Of a stretch of DNA of 64,000 nucleotides, positions 34,071 to 45,548 are shown piece after piece. The translations under genes and the position numbers were made by a program. The notes beneath the pieces are model-generated. The model did no database searches, was not told the origin of the DNA, and saw only the letters and a list, made by a program, of their open reading frames with translations. The stretch is from Callaeas wilsoni (lineage: Eukaryota > Chordata > Aves > Passeriformes > Callaeidae): NCBI GenBank assembly GCA_013398955.1, contig VWPU01003993.1:115443-179442 (forward strand). The letters run 5' to 3'. Position 1 is the stretch's first letter; every line of letters starts with the position of its first letter.

Positions 34071-37000
34071 CAGGAGGAGAAATGGAGTGTCTGAGATATG
34101 GCATTCTTGTATCTCTTTAAAAGTTTTATGGTTGTGATGATGAATGCTGCTATGCCCTCCTGTTCATCCCACCACTGAGCCCGAACTGGAAGTGAAAGTG
34201 AAGAAGGAGGAGGTAGCAGCTGCAGCAGCAGTTCAATTTCACAGAGAGATCCATGAAACTTGGGAGAGGCTGAGAATCTCTAAGAGGCAGCATTTTTTTT
34301 TGCACAGTACTATAAGGGAGGAAGAGGAGAGGTGCACATATTTTCTTATGCCTGTTTCAATATGTCCTGATCTCTGATGACTTCTTTCTCCCTCCAGTGT
34401 CTAGAGCATGAAAGCACATGGAATAAAATTCCCACTGTTGAAATTCTCCAGGAGGAATGACTTTACAGGTTGTAAAACATTGCTCAGACAAAAATTACTA
34501 ATAAAGCTGAATATTTTTAACAGCTAAAGTCAAATTTGTCTTTAGAATCCTCTCCATCTTAGAAATAGGCTTGAATAAATGATTCCCATCACACAAGAAA
34601 ACTGTCCTGCTCATTGGAATTGCTGGGTTCTTCAGCACCCTCCCTTGGACAGTGAGTGTCTGACAGTGAATGGCAGCTGTTGAAACACAACAGGTCTGCT
34701 GGCCTAGGGGGAACCTTGAAATACAGAAAGGAGACAGATGTACGTGGCTTAGAGCAGTGCTTCTTGTGGCAGTACAGGACACTGGCATTTGTACTTCACT
34801 TATATTCAAAACTTCTTGTGGGCTCCCTTTTCCTGGGCACGGCTGGGTTTTCCTTCACTTATCTTTCAATCTGTAGTGAAAACATGGGAGCTGTAATGAT
34901 GGAAAGCATTTGGAGCTACTGATGCTCTAGGAACAGGACCCCCAGTGGAGATGTGTCATCCAGGACAGCTCTTCTCTGGATTTAATGAAGTGATTTTTAT
35001 GTAGAGTCAGGATCCCAGCCCAGATCTGTGTGGATCTGTACATGGAGATGAGATAGAGCCTCCTGAAGGTAACAATGAATTTCTTGCTTGTCTTATCCAT
35101 ACAGCAGGGACACTGGCTGGCTGCAGCTGGGACATTTGCTCAACTCTTCCTGTGGCTGACAATCATCTGGACCCCACCAACACCAGCAGCTCTGAAGTCT
35201 CACCCTGGGTAGGAAAAGGACAGATCCTCAAATGCTTGGCTGCTGTTTTTCCATGGTGTTCTAACACTGCATCCCCTTGTGCAGGGAGGTAGAGCTAAAG
35301 CATCACTGAGGGAAGCCTGGACACTTCCTTGGTATCTGTCAGGGCTGTAAACAATGCTGGAGAAGCCTTATGTCAGAAGTGATTACAAGTCTTGACTTGA
35401 TGCATCTAAAGCTCTCTGAATCCTTCACACCTCCTCAAAGCCTTTTCTCTTGCTCAACTGACATTTTTATAAAGTTCCCTGCTATTTAATCTCAGATAAC
35501 CACATTGCAGTTTAAATCAGTCATCACCAATCTGTTGTGGCCGTCCAGATCAATTACTTCCCTCCCAGCTTAGACCATTCTCGAAAATTATTGCCACCTC
35601 CTATAAATATGGCTGTGAGGTTGCAAAGTGTCAGTTCTCCTTAGAAAGATGATTTATTTAAACAAGTAGAGAAAGAAGAAATAGGGCTATTTTTAGGTGT
35701 CTTTCTTCGATGCTATACAAAGATTTTCTCACCATGTTTCTCTGTTCAGCTATGCTGTCTCTGACTTTTCACCCAGTGGAGGAGGCATCCACAAGAGTAG
35801 TCCCATGTGGCTCTCAGCAAGTGTCTTTCACTGTTCAGTTTTGTTATTACAGACTTATTATTTGTCTTGTGTTCTGCAGTAGAAACGAGGGACCGCCCAC
35901 AAAACTGAGATAAGTGCAATACTCAAATGACACTGACAACAAAGAGTTTACAGTATTTTTCCCATGCGCTTCAACTGAAGCATCATTGAAAAGCCCAGCG
36001 ACCAGATGAGACAGGCCCAAAGTGAAAGCTGCAAAATGTTGTCTGGAACACGGAAGACTATTTGAATAGAATAGCTTCTTATCAGGAAATCACCATTTTT
36101 TGTGGGGCCAGAATTACTTTTAATGAAAAATTCTTTATCTGAAATAAGAAGGGTCTTTTCCACTCTAGAATGAGGCTGGACTGACCTAGAATAGCCAAGA
36201 GCTTGGCAGCTAAGGTATTAATGTTTACGGAGAAGAGCTGGGCTGAGTCAGACTTCTGATTTAGTTTTGAGCTCCTCACATGCTGGGTGAATGATTCTGG
36301 CATATTGTTACCAGCAATTTTATCTACAATCTCTGTCTTTTTGTGGGCAGTTTTAAAAGGTTTTAGGCATATCTTATTGCAAAAACCACAAAATTTGTTA
36401 AAAGAAAAAAATATGGACAAGGTGGAAAAGCTACCTGTGTCCCAAATGCTCCCACTGTTGCCATTTTCCGAGGTAGAGTACAAAAAGATTCAATGACTTT
36501 CCCTATATTACTCAAGGGGTCAGCAGCAAACTGATGTGGGACACCTCATAGTTGGGGTCCTTTTCTAGATGTCAGAACTATTTACTTCTTCATTTTAGTT
36601 TCGATCCTCGAAATTACAAGCCTGAGTTTTGTCCTCCCTAGAAGTCAGCAAGCATTTTGCACGGACTGAACAAAGCTAAGTCACAGGGAACTGTGGGTCA
36701 CCTTATTCCCTGTCAAGCCTCTCACCTTCCCGTGGAGTCAAGGCATCATACTTCTGCACAAGAGGTTATGGATGAGAAGTTCCTACAGGCTCCTTTCAGA
36801 ACTCTAAAAATAAGACTTCTCATAATATATAGCAGGACTAATTAAGTTTTTGCTATTCCTCCCACAGAGGGTTATCAACATAGTTTACAAAGTGTCATCT
36901 TTTAGCAACTGCTCAAGAGTTGGCTGTTTCCCATCTCGTCCCCTCTGACACATTTACATGCTCTCTTTATAAAAACACACAGATAAAAAACTCCTCCCTG

Positions 37001-39350
37001 TTGTGTCTTGAATATTTTCAACCAAAGGAAAAAAATCCCTTGCCAAGTTGTTCAGTAGCTGGAAATGACTTGTCACGTCCACAGACCAGAAATTCTTTTT
37101 ATTTTTATATGACTAACCATGCTATGATTAATGGCTCACATAAATAGGCTCAAAATAAGTTTGGCACAAATATTGGGAAGGAGAAGGGGCAATGGGATAA
37201 GGACTGGATGGGTCTGCTGCAGGACATCGGTGGCGTGAATGGCATAGCGGGCACAGAGGAAGGAAAAAATGTTTCATGCTATTTGTAGCTCAAAATTACA
37301 GCTACAGATGGTGAGGCTGTCATGTAGCAAGGGCTGAGGACGTGGAGAAAAGGCAACCTGCACTGCACAGATTTGTCTCTCCCTGAAAGCTGCTGTGCCT
37401 CTGAAAGGCAGGGGCCCTACATGGGGCCTCATTGCCCTAATAATAGGGCAACACATAAAAGCTTGACTGAAGCTATATCCATGTCTCCTGGAGTGGTTTT
37501 CCCCAGTGTTTTACTACACAATGTATTTTGCTGTCTCCCTTCCAGAGGCAATATTTCCCAGCTTCTTTTGTCAACTGTTATTCTGTTTACATTCAGCTCA
37601 TATTGTACGGTGACACTTTTGAGTGGAAATGCCAGACACACAGTCTTAGCAAACAGGGACAAGTCTGTCCCTTCAGTGGGCTCTGAGAAGTACAAATTCA
37701 CAGCTGGTGAAGCTTGAAGGGCAGAAAAAGCTGGAGGTGTGGTGAAGGATGGGGATGAGGGGGCACTCATTCAGGCTGTTGATTCAGCCTTGATCAGCTG
37801 GTAGAACAGAACCCTTTGAGCAAAATAGGGCTTGAATAAATACAAATGCCGGGACATGCATCTAGTGGGACAGAATGGAAAGCTCTCTCCAGTGTGGAGA
37901 GGTGGGCACACATCCTGGAAAGCAGAGACTCTGGAAAGGTCATGAGGATGGATAACTCCAGGCAGATGGCTGAGGCAGAGAAGCAAGTCAGACACTACAG
38001 CTCAATGAGGAAAATGAGGAATGGAAAATGAGCAGTCCAGTTCTTTTCCCACGAAGCAGGTCACAGTCACAAGCTGTTACGACACAGTCATATGCCCTCA
38101 CGGACAGGTGGGATCAGAGAGCAGAGGGGAGCACTGGGCATGGCTCTCCCTGTATGAGTCTGCACCGTCTTGTAGCACCTTTTCTGCTGAAATCCCCCTG
38201 GCTCAGCTGCATCCCAGAAATATCCCCTCCTACAGGATTCCTGGTTGCTGCTGGGAGCAGGATGCAGCTGGCAGAGATGACGTGGCTGTGGGCTCTCCGG
38301 AGTCGTGGGCCAGGTTAGCACCATATTTCTTACAGAAACCCCACTGCAGCTGTGAGTGACAAACCGTGTCACTGTGAGAACAGTTACTGTCAATTTCTAA
38401 AGTTGCCTTGCCATTATTTTGTGTCTGAAACAGTCTAGAATGACTCATGTTTCTGAAATAAGAATAACAAGAGTGTAATTTCATACTTTTTGCCATGGTG
38501 AAACCTCATTAAAAACTATGAGGTGTTTGGATTTGATGCTGTTTGCACCTTTCCACCTCTGATGGCACAGATTCCTGGGGATAGGGCTCTTCTTTGGGGA
38601 CTAAACAGAATTTTGGTTTCCAGGAAACAAACATCCTTTTGACAAAAACTGTGACATATTTTCTCCGAGGGCCCAAAATAAGTGAAATCTTTCCCAGTGA
38701 GCAGTGGTAATACAGAAGGTATAGACAGGCCTTTGTCAGCAATACATAAACATTAGATTTCTGCCACAATGCAATAGTGGAGTTCTGTCTTAGGGAAGCT
38801 TCCCTCTTTTAAGAGAAGGGAAGAAGATTCCCTCTTTTAAAATGGGAAGCCAGAAAGCTGTGTGGATGTAATGAGATGTTTCCCAGTTGCTAGAGTATTA
38901 CAGGATCGTCATGAAACAATAGAAGGCCTGCCAGTTCTGTGTATTCACCAAGGCTGAGATGAAATCCATCACCTTTTCCTCTCAGCTCTCTCTCCCCTAA
39001 GAAACGAAAAAAAAAGAGCTTCTAGTGAGCTGAGCTTGCAACTTATACAGTTATCCATATAGGCATTAGAAATAAATGCTCTCTGACTTCCTCTGTCCAA
39101 CTTGAATTGGATATTATACAACTAACTGCAATTTAAATATCACCAACTGTATATTAAGCATATTAAGCTATATTTAACAGTCCTGCCTTATATATATTTA
39201 CTTGTGCTAATATATTTGTCTATATATTTTTATAAACATGGATATGGACTATGTATTATAGGGGGTCAGATATTTCCCATGAATATCTTTTTCTGAATGG
39301 AAATTTAGTCTTCAAGGGCTCTGAATTTCCCTATGGCACTTTTGCTGGAG
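34071..39350. other. no confident gene; unannotated sequence
   Basis: Many overlapping frames up to 133 codons (36082-36483, minus) carry no known domain. A Glu/Lys/Ala-rich frame at 34144-34377 is compositional (GAA/GGA/GCA runs). A 14-bp palindrome and 13-bp direct repeat near 38.8 kb are listed separately. Confidence 0.6.
38792..38840. repeat. palindrome plus 13-bp direct repeat
   Basis: AGGGAAGCTTCCCT (38792-38805) is a perfect 14-bp palindrome. TTCCCTCTTTTAA occurs at 38800-38812 and again at 38828-38840, with a 28-bp period. Probably a small local duplication. Confidence 0.8.
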
Positions 39351-39359
39351 ATTGTTACT

Positions 39360-39580
39360 CCCCACTGGGAAAAATAAAATGCTTTGTTTTGAATTAGCTC
39401 AACCTAAATTGAAATACTTTGGTTTGTCAAACTGAATTAAAACATTTCATGAAGGGGCAGTTCAGCTTTAATTTATGTCCACAAGAGTTACTATGTGCCT
39501 TGTGGACATTTTAATTTATAGCCATCATACTCCCATAATGCATCATAATCATCTCTCTCATTAAATTTTTGCAATGTGCT
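39360..39580. promoter_or_regulatory. candidate conserved AT-rich block with perfect 11-bp hairpin
   Basis: ATGTCCACAAG (39475-39485) and CTTGTGGACAT (39499-39509) form a perfect 11-bp stem around a 13-base loop. TTTAATTTAT flanks it as a direct repeat (39467-39476 and 39510-39519). The block also carries GAATTAG, GAATTAAAAC and ATTAAATTTTTGC words. No coding frame explains it. The stem is too short for a typical pre-miRNA. Regulatory function is inferred. Confidence 0.3.
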
Positions 39581-41910
39581 CTGAGAGTCAGATGGCCACA
39601 AAACATCACAGGACGCTGGCTGGGAACTTCATCGACCGAGCAACATGATGTATCACCCTCATGAGGCACCACAGCAGTTCCAAGGGACCCACGGTTATAT
39701 CAAACCAGGCTGAAGCTAAACTTTTTCTGAGAAAGGATACATTTGCTTTCAGTAAAAACATTACTGTTTCAACATTTCTTCCAGATGTGCATCCAAAATA
39801 AATGTTGATATCAGAACTTTCTGCAGAAAAAAAACATATAAATTTTGACAACTTCGCCGTCTAATGAATAAGTTCTTCCTTCAAGGCTTTGAGCGCTCTT
39901 CCCTCCCTGTTGCACAGGAGCATGCACTCCAGTTTTTGATGCAGCAAAGCATCAGTGATCTGCCATCCAGGTAGAATTATTTGCCGTGACTTGGGTCAGG
40001 AGCATGAGGGGAATCTGTTGAATTTCAAAAGAAGGTTGAAACTTCTGCATCTCCCCATGGGCATGAGAAATGGTAGATCAGAGGAACCAGAGCACAGGAA
40101 CAGATAAATTTTAAGAGATGTTTCTAACACTAAAAAATAGTTACAAAGCATGAACATTAAGACTTTAATTTCAAAATATGGGGAAATTCAGAGCCACAAT
40201 TGCTTTGGTGAGTCTATGCCTGCTAATGGCATTCTGGTAAGGTCTTTAATTACGTCAGCACACAACACAGGACATATAGCTTGGAAAATATTTACATTAC
40301 AGCTCTGGATTGAATATATTCAGGCATAGAAATGTGACATATCTTGGAGTGATGCTGAAAGAAGGCAGAGACTGCTAAGGGGCGGGTGCTCAGGTGATGA
40401 TGGATCATACAGTTTGTTATGAGCTGAGTGTCAGGAGTGTGTGGCATAAAGCCTGGACACAGCACAAAGGACTTTGACTCTAGTTGACTTTGCATGAAAC
40501 TGCAGGAATCCAGTATGCAATTACATAGGTTGCCCTTCAGAGAGGACACCATAGCTAAGACCTTTTCTTTTATTAGAAATGATAAGGCAGATTTAAGGTA
40601 AGATTTTCAGGATGGCTTCTGCCAAAGCTGGTGCTCCAAGAGAGAAAACGCAAGAGCAGTGATCACTGCCATTATCACTTAGGATATGAGAGGTATGGAC
40701 AGTGTTTCCAGAGGCCGTATTGAATCACAGTGAAAAACCAGAACAGCGATTTTGTCTGGGTTTAGGATTAAGGGACTTTCCACTTACGTGGCTTTCGTTT
40801 TTCCTTAGGCTGTCAAGGGACAGGATAGTTGTGTCACTGAAATATGCAGATCCAGGCTTCAGACGACACCAGGTGTAGGATTATGCACAACACCTGACTG
40901 CCCTTTCCAGAGCAAAGTGTTGACATCCCAGTCTGAGAATACCTTGGTCCAGTGTCTGGTTCTCTCTGTCCTTGAGGGAACTATCCTAGTTATGGAGAAG
41001 TTAGCTGCATGTAACTGAGAATTGTGTCAGATCAAATGCCCCTTTAAGGTCTCCCTGAGCACTGCTGTGAGGCAGCAGGCCTATGTTTAGAAGACCTCAT
41101 AGGAGACTTGTTTTGCCAGCAGAAGTGATGAGGTTTGCTGTATCAAAATTAGTGTGAGCTCTGGGTGCTGCCTTCTCCTGGCCCAGAGACAGAGTCCTAT
41201 ATATGTGCTGCTCGTGACTTTCACATAAAATACCAGCTGTCTTCCCCTTCTGTCCAACTCTTCAAGGTCATGAGAACACGAGATTCAAGTCAGTTGAAGC
41301 CAATTTGGTAATTTTGTGCCATTCCCATTTTCTCTGGTGATGTATCCAGAGCACCCCAGATGTGCGTGCCACATAGATCCTCTCACCCAATCCTTTGTCT
41401 TCCATCTCGAAGCCTTGGCTGGTCTGTGTCTGTGTTTATTTAAAAGACTGTTTCTGGCATTGGGATTGATGCTCAAAGCATGTCAATGAGGAATGTTGGA
41501 AAACTACCTTGTACATATCCCCAAAACACTGTCACTGAAGAAGAGGATCACGGAGCATGCTAGCACAGAGACCCAATAAATCAAGTGTGTGTTCCTAGAC
41601 TAAGGGGACACTAGTTCATTCCACTCTGTACCACATAGTTCCAAAACAAATAGGGAAGATCACTAGTTCTGGAAACAGAAATGAGTACAGGGAAATCTCC
41701 TTTCTCCTTCTCAGCTTGGTACTGGCCTGTAGCAGTCAAGGAATGAAATAGGTCTGGATTTTGCATTTTAATAGTCACTTTGTGTTTTATAGACTTGGAT
41801 ATGTCAAAAGAAGGACATCCTCTAGGGACATCCTTTTTTATGTGCCACAGTTTGTTCGTGAGCTCGCACCAACTGGCTCCATGTGTTGCTCTGTTTGGCA
41901 TCTCCACAGA
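39581..41910. other. no gene seen; unannotated sequence
   Basis: Short frames only. A word containing TTAATTACGTCAGC near 40247-40260 is CRE/AP-1-like but isolated. No repeat family is recognised. Confidence 0.65.
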
Positions 41911-41937
41911 GGAGGAGGAGGAGGAGGAGGAGGAGGA
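41911..41937. repeat. (GGA)n microsatellite
   Basis: Nine GGA units. Frames across it read poly-Gly, poly-Glu or (reverse strand) poly-Ser/Pro, which explains the apparent 108- and 146-codon minus-strand frames here. Confidence 0.95.
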
Positions 41938-43139
41938 ATCCCCCTCCAGTCCTCTCCCAGGAGGTGACCTCCATTCTTGAGAAAGACAGGGATTAGCTGA
42001 GCCAGCAGAGCATGTACACAGTGCAGCTGGGGAGCACGGAAAGTGCTGCATGGCTTCAGCAGAGTCCTGTTACACAGCACTGACCACTGCAGGAAGAAAG
42101 GAAGAGGCCTGGAGAGCACAAGAGGGGCTGGAGCACACGAGGTAGAGCTGTGTCTGGTGAACACTACCTTCCTGGTTAAAATAGCTGGTTTAAATTAAAG
42201 GAAGGTAATTATCATTATTTTTAGATTGATTGGCATGCAGAATTGGTATCCTAGGGTTATGAAGAGTGTCTTAGTACTGGAAAAAGGCAAGGAAAAGGTG
42301 AAGGAGAACGAGAAAATTGAGTTGGTCGTGATGATAATACAGGCAGAATATATTGATGTCATATCTAGTTTATCTAGATGCACATACACGTGCAGTAGCA
42401 CATACAGAAGATACACATACACATCCTGGATTTTATACAAAATAACAAAGATTTCAGTTAGCCAAGTTGCTCGGATGGATCTAAGATATCCAGTGCAGAT
42501 TGACTTACTCATATTTGTGCTTGCTAATGCCAAAAGCCCACATGCTGTCACCTGACTGTAAGCAAAACATAAATAAAAATAAAGCACAGAAATTAAAATA
42601 AAATTACCTTTGGTTAGCAAAAGATGAGACATAGCTCATACCCTGATGTGCTGCTAAAGTTGTGCCTCTCAGGATGTGGAATTTTCTTGGAGAATGTTTG
42701 GGCTTGTAGCTGTGATTTGTGCACAAAACCAACCATCATGAGAAGAATCCTGGTCAAACTGATCATAAAAATCATGCCAGGCACCATAATATGAAGACAT
42801 TCAAAAACTAAAAACAATATCTTCCTCTGAAAGGAAGCCAAGAGCCTGTGCAGTTCCTAGAGAACAAAACTTGGAAAGTAGCCCAAAAAAAGATCTATTG
42901 CATTGGTGTAGTGTACTGGTAGATGGGGCACAGTCCGATGGTAGCTTAGTCAAACAGTAACTATGAAAGTTTAAATATCTTAAAATCAAATTATCTGACT
43001 ACTTTGCAGTCAAGGGGTTTTTTTAAGTGAATCAGGGAACTTTCTGAATACTAGATTTAATTCCTCCACTTTTGAAGAGCTGGAAGGATTCCAATGAAAT
43101 ATTAAGAAACTAGTCTGCTGACATTTTAAAGAGATAAAT
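41938..43139. other. no confident gene; unannotated sequence
   Basis: A 145-codon minus-strand frame (42195-42632) and a 109-codon plus-strand frame (42226-42555) overlap. Neither shows a recognisable domain, and the minus frame is hydrophobic because the plus strand is A/G-rich. Confidence 0.6.
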
Positions 43140-43640
43140 GGCATAACAGGGGAAGTTACAGGTCAGCTAGGGTGATATTGATGCTGGGAAAAAATAGCAG
43201 TGGGACACAATCAAAAAACATTTAAAGTACAGGAAGTCAATGAGCGTTAGCAAGTGAGGTTGCATGGAAAAGGGATTCTACTAAAATAAATTCACTTTGT
43301 TCATTGAGAAGATAGTGTTCCTGGCTGACAAAGGTAATTCTGTTAAAGTATGGTTCAATTCCTTCCAAATGTGACTTTGAAATATTTTGAATTCTGATTA
43401 AAATCTAGTAACCTGCCAAAGCACTATTCCACATATTAAAGAAATCAGAAATGAGTGAAGTGACTGAAAACTGTATTTACTAGTGAGGAATCTTCAGTAA
43501 AGAGGTGTATATTTCTAACGTGGTCCCACAGAGGTCTGGGTTTGGTCTACCATTGTTGAGTATTTTTACTGACAATCTGAAATAAAGTATGAAAAGCATT
43601 TCTAATTAAGGTAGTTGATTGTACAAGATTTATGGCATAG
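43140..43640 (+). mobile_element. ancient CR1 LINE reverse-transcriptase fragment, plus strand
   Basis: A decayed piece of CR1 ORF2. At 43523-43582 the frame reads VPQRSGFGLPLLSIFTDNLK, matching the conserved CR1 RT segment of the type VPQGSVLGPLLFNIFINDL, after which a stop interrupts it. Upstream, 'ttacaggtcagctagg', 'ctggctgacaaaggtaat' and 'attaaaatctagtaacctg' follow the CR1 nucleotide consensus in order. Frameshifts and stops are frequent, so it is non-functional. The similarity is to the old turtle/crocodile-type CR1 rather than the young avian subfamilies. Confidence 0.7.
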
Positions 43641-44270
43641 TGGATGGAAGGATGGAAGGAAGCTTCTGAGGGATGCAAAGAAAACGGGGTAACAAAACAG
43701 TTGAAAATACACGAGTATATCCAAATAAATATATGGCAACAAAGGAAAAGTGTATATGATGACATGGTTTGGGGTAGTGTCACTGTGAATCCCAAGAAGA
43801 ATGCACATGGTGGGGGCTGGGAAGTGCTCTCAGAGCAGCTGTAGTGAGACTATTTCAGGGAGTGTTTTAGAATTACACCTCTGGGGAAACTGCTAAGCTG
43901 GGAAAGTTCCTGTGTTGTACAAGGTCATGCAGAAATCTCATGTCCCCGAAATCAGCTGTTGAATTTGTCTACTGAGAGCCTCCTGGTAGGCAGGCAAAGG
44001 CTCTGCTCAGGTTAGTTGGAGAGGAAGCTGTGAGAATGCCTTCCTGGAGAGAGCATATGCAGTGTGATAACATTGCCAGATAATTTCTACCTTCTGTAGG
44101 AGAAAAGTGGCCTTTGGATGCAGCTCATTTTTTAGGGGGAAAGCCTGGGAATTCTGGAGGAAGGAAAGGGCAGCATGAGTTGAGCAAGGATATTGATCAG
44201 GTCGAAAGGTTGGAGAGACCTAATTTGTGCCTTATAGAGCACCAGCATGGAAAAGATCTTTGTTTGACCT
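43641..44270. other. no gene seen; unannotated sequence
   Basis: It may include unrecognisable CR1 continuation at its start. Otherwise short frames only. Confidence 0.6.
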
Positions 44271-44322
44271 ATATGAGATATATAGATATAGATATAAATA
44301 TAGATATAGATATAGATATATG
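44271..44322. repeat. (TATAGA)n microsatellite
   Basis: An imperfect hexamer TATAGA/GATATA run of about 50 bp. It produces an artefactual Ile-Asp repeat at the end of an overlapping frame. Confidence 0.93.
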
Positions 44323-45433
44323 ATGTTCTCTGGAAAGCTGTGAAGTAGGGAGGTGAAAATTCACTGTGTCAGCCATAAACCACCTTACTCACCCAGTGGT
44401 AGCCACCAAAAGGCCAAAAAGAAACACGCAGGCAGACTATGTGGAAAGACATCTGAGCAATTGTTTTCTCATGTATGAAGCTGTCTCCTCATCTAGAGCA
44501 AAGCAGTTAAAGGCCCTGGGACCTGGTGTTAGATTTGCGTCCCAGTAGGCATCAGATTCATGAAACAGAAAGGTTCCATGCTGGCAAAGGCAAGGTAATT
44601 CCGTTTCTGATGGGAGCCTGTGTTGTTACGAGCTCTTAGGAAGAAAAATATTATCTTTGGCTGATAGCCTTACATGAAGGGCCACATTTTGAAAGTGACC
44701 TTGACCTGCCCTTGAAACCTGCACCTGCTGTTCTGCAAGCACAGTGTTGCTGGGCGGAGATTCACTCTCTTCCATGTCTATAATTTGATTTTGCAGGCAG
44801 ACATACAGCCAGGCCCTTAATGCAAGCCAGTAAAAAGCTCACAAACACACAGACTATGCTGCTTGTCTGCACACGAGCTTACTGTGTTTGAGTTTTATGG
44901 CATTTTGGCTTTTGCTTTCAAAATAATTTATGCCCCATACTTGCACATGGCTCATGTGGGCATGTAAAAATTCACAAGCTAGTTTTGAAATGTCTTCCAG
45001 TGTTTACACTTCATTCTGTCACATGAACCATATGAGAATTTGCTGGTAAATCCAAATCTGGTGGGATGCTTCGGGTTGCATAGTGCTAGACTGCTCTGTG
45101 ATCACATGGGTGGAAGTATCTAGGTAAAAAACAACTCTGGTTAACTTCTGGAGAAGGGTTTGTGTCAGATGACAAAAAGTGGTTGCAAGCAAGACAGACT
45201 TCCAGATGAGTGAAGAAACCAAATCTGTTCAGTGTAGAAATGAGAGATGGAGTAGGTGAAATGATAAGAAGAGCAAAGGGCATCCCTGAATTTGAACATC
45301 AGCTTTAGATTTGAAGATTAACCTAAGGAGGTTTTTTTGTCATGTAGCTCTTAATGAATCCATAGTGGTCACAAAAACATCTGAGATTGTGTGAATGGTT
45401 AAATTAAATTCAAAAGTGGGCGTGCTGAAGGAC
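44323..45433. other. no gene seen; unannotated sequence
   Basis: Short frames only. Nothing recognisable. Confidence 0.7.
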
Positions 45434-45548
45434 AATACTCCCAGGCACATGGTGTGATTCTAGGGGACGGTTTGGTGCAGAGCCAGGAGTTGGACTAGAT
45501 GATCCTTGTGGGTCCCTTCCAAATGCGCATATTCTGTGATTCTGTGAA
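45434..45548 (+). mobile_element. CR1 LINE 3' tail, plus strand
   Basis: The segment contains 'cccaggcacatggtgtgatt', 'gcagagccaggagttggact', 'agatgatccttgtgggtccc', TTCCAAATGCGCATATTC and the tail TCTGTGATTCTGTGA. It is a well-preserved, 5'-truncated copy of about 115 bp. Confidence 0.93.

Noticed and set aside
34144..34377. Glu/Lys/Ala-rich 77-codon frame resembling an acidic protein
   Set aside because: Composition comes from GAA/GGA/GCA runs, and no splice or promoter support is visible.
41611..42164. 146- and 108-codon minus-strand frames with poly-Ser or poly-Pro
   Set aside because: Both run through the (GGA)n microsatellite and have no other protein-like feature.
42195..42632. 145-codon hydrophobic minus-strand frame, considered as a membrane protein
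   Set aside because: Hydrophobicity follows from A/G-rich sequence on the opposite strand, and there is no recognisable motif or gene context.
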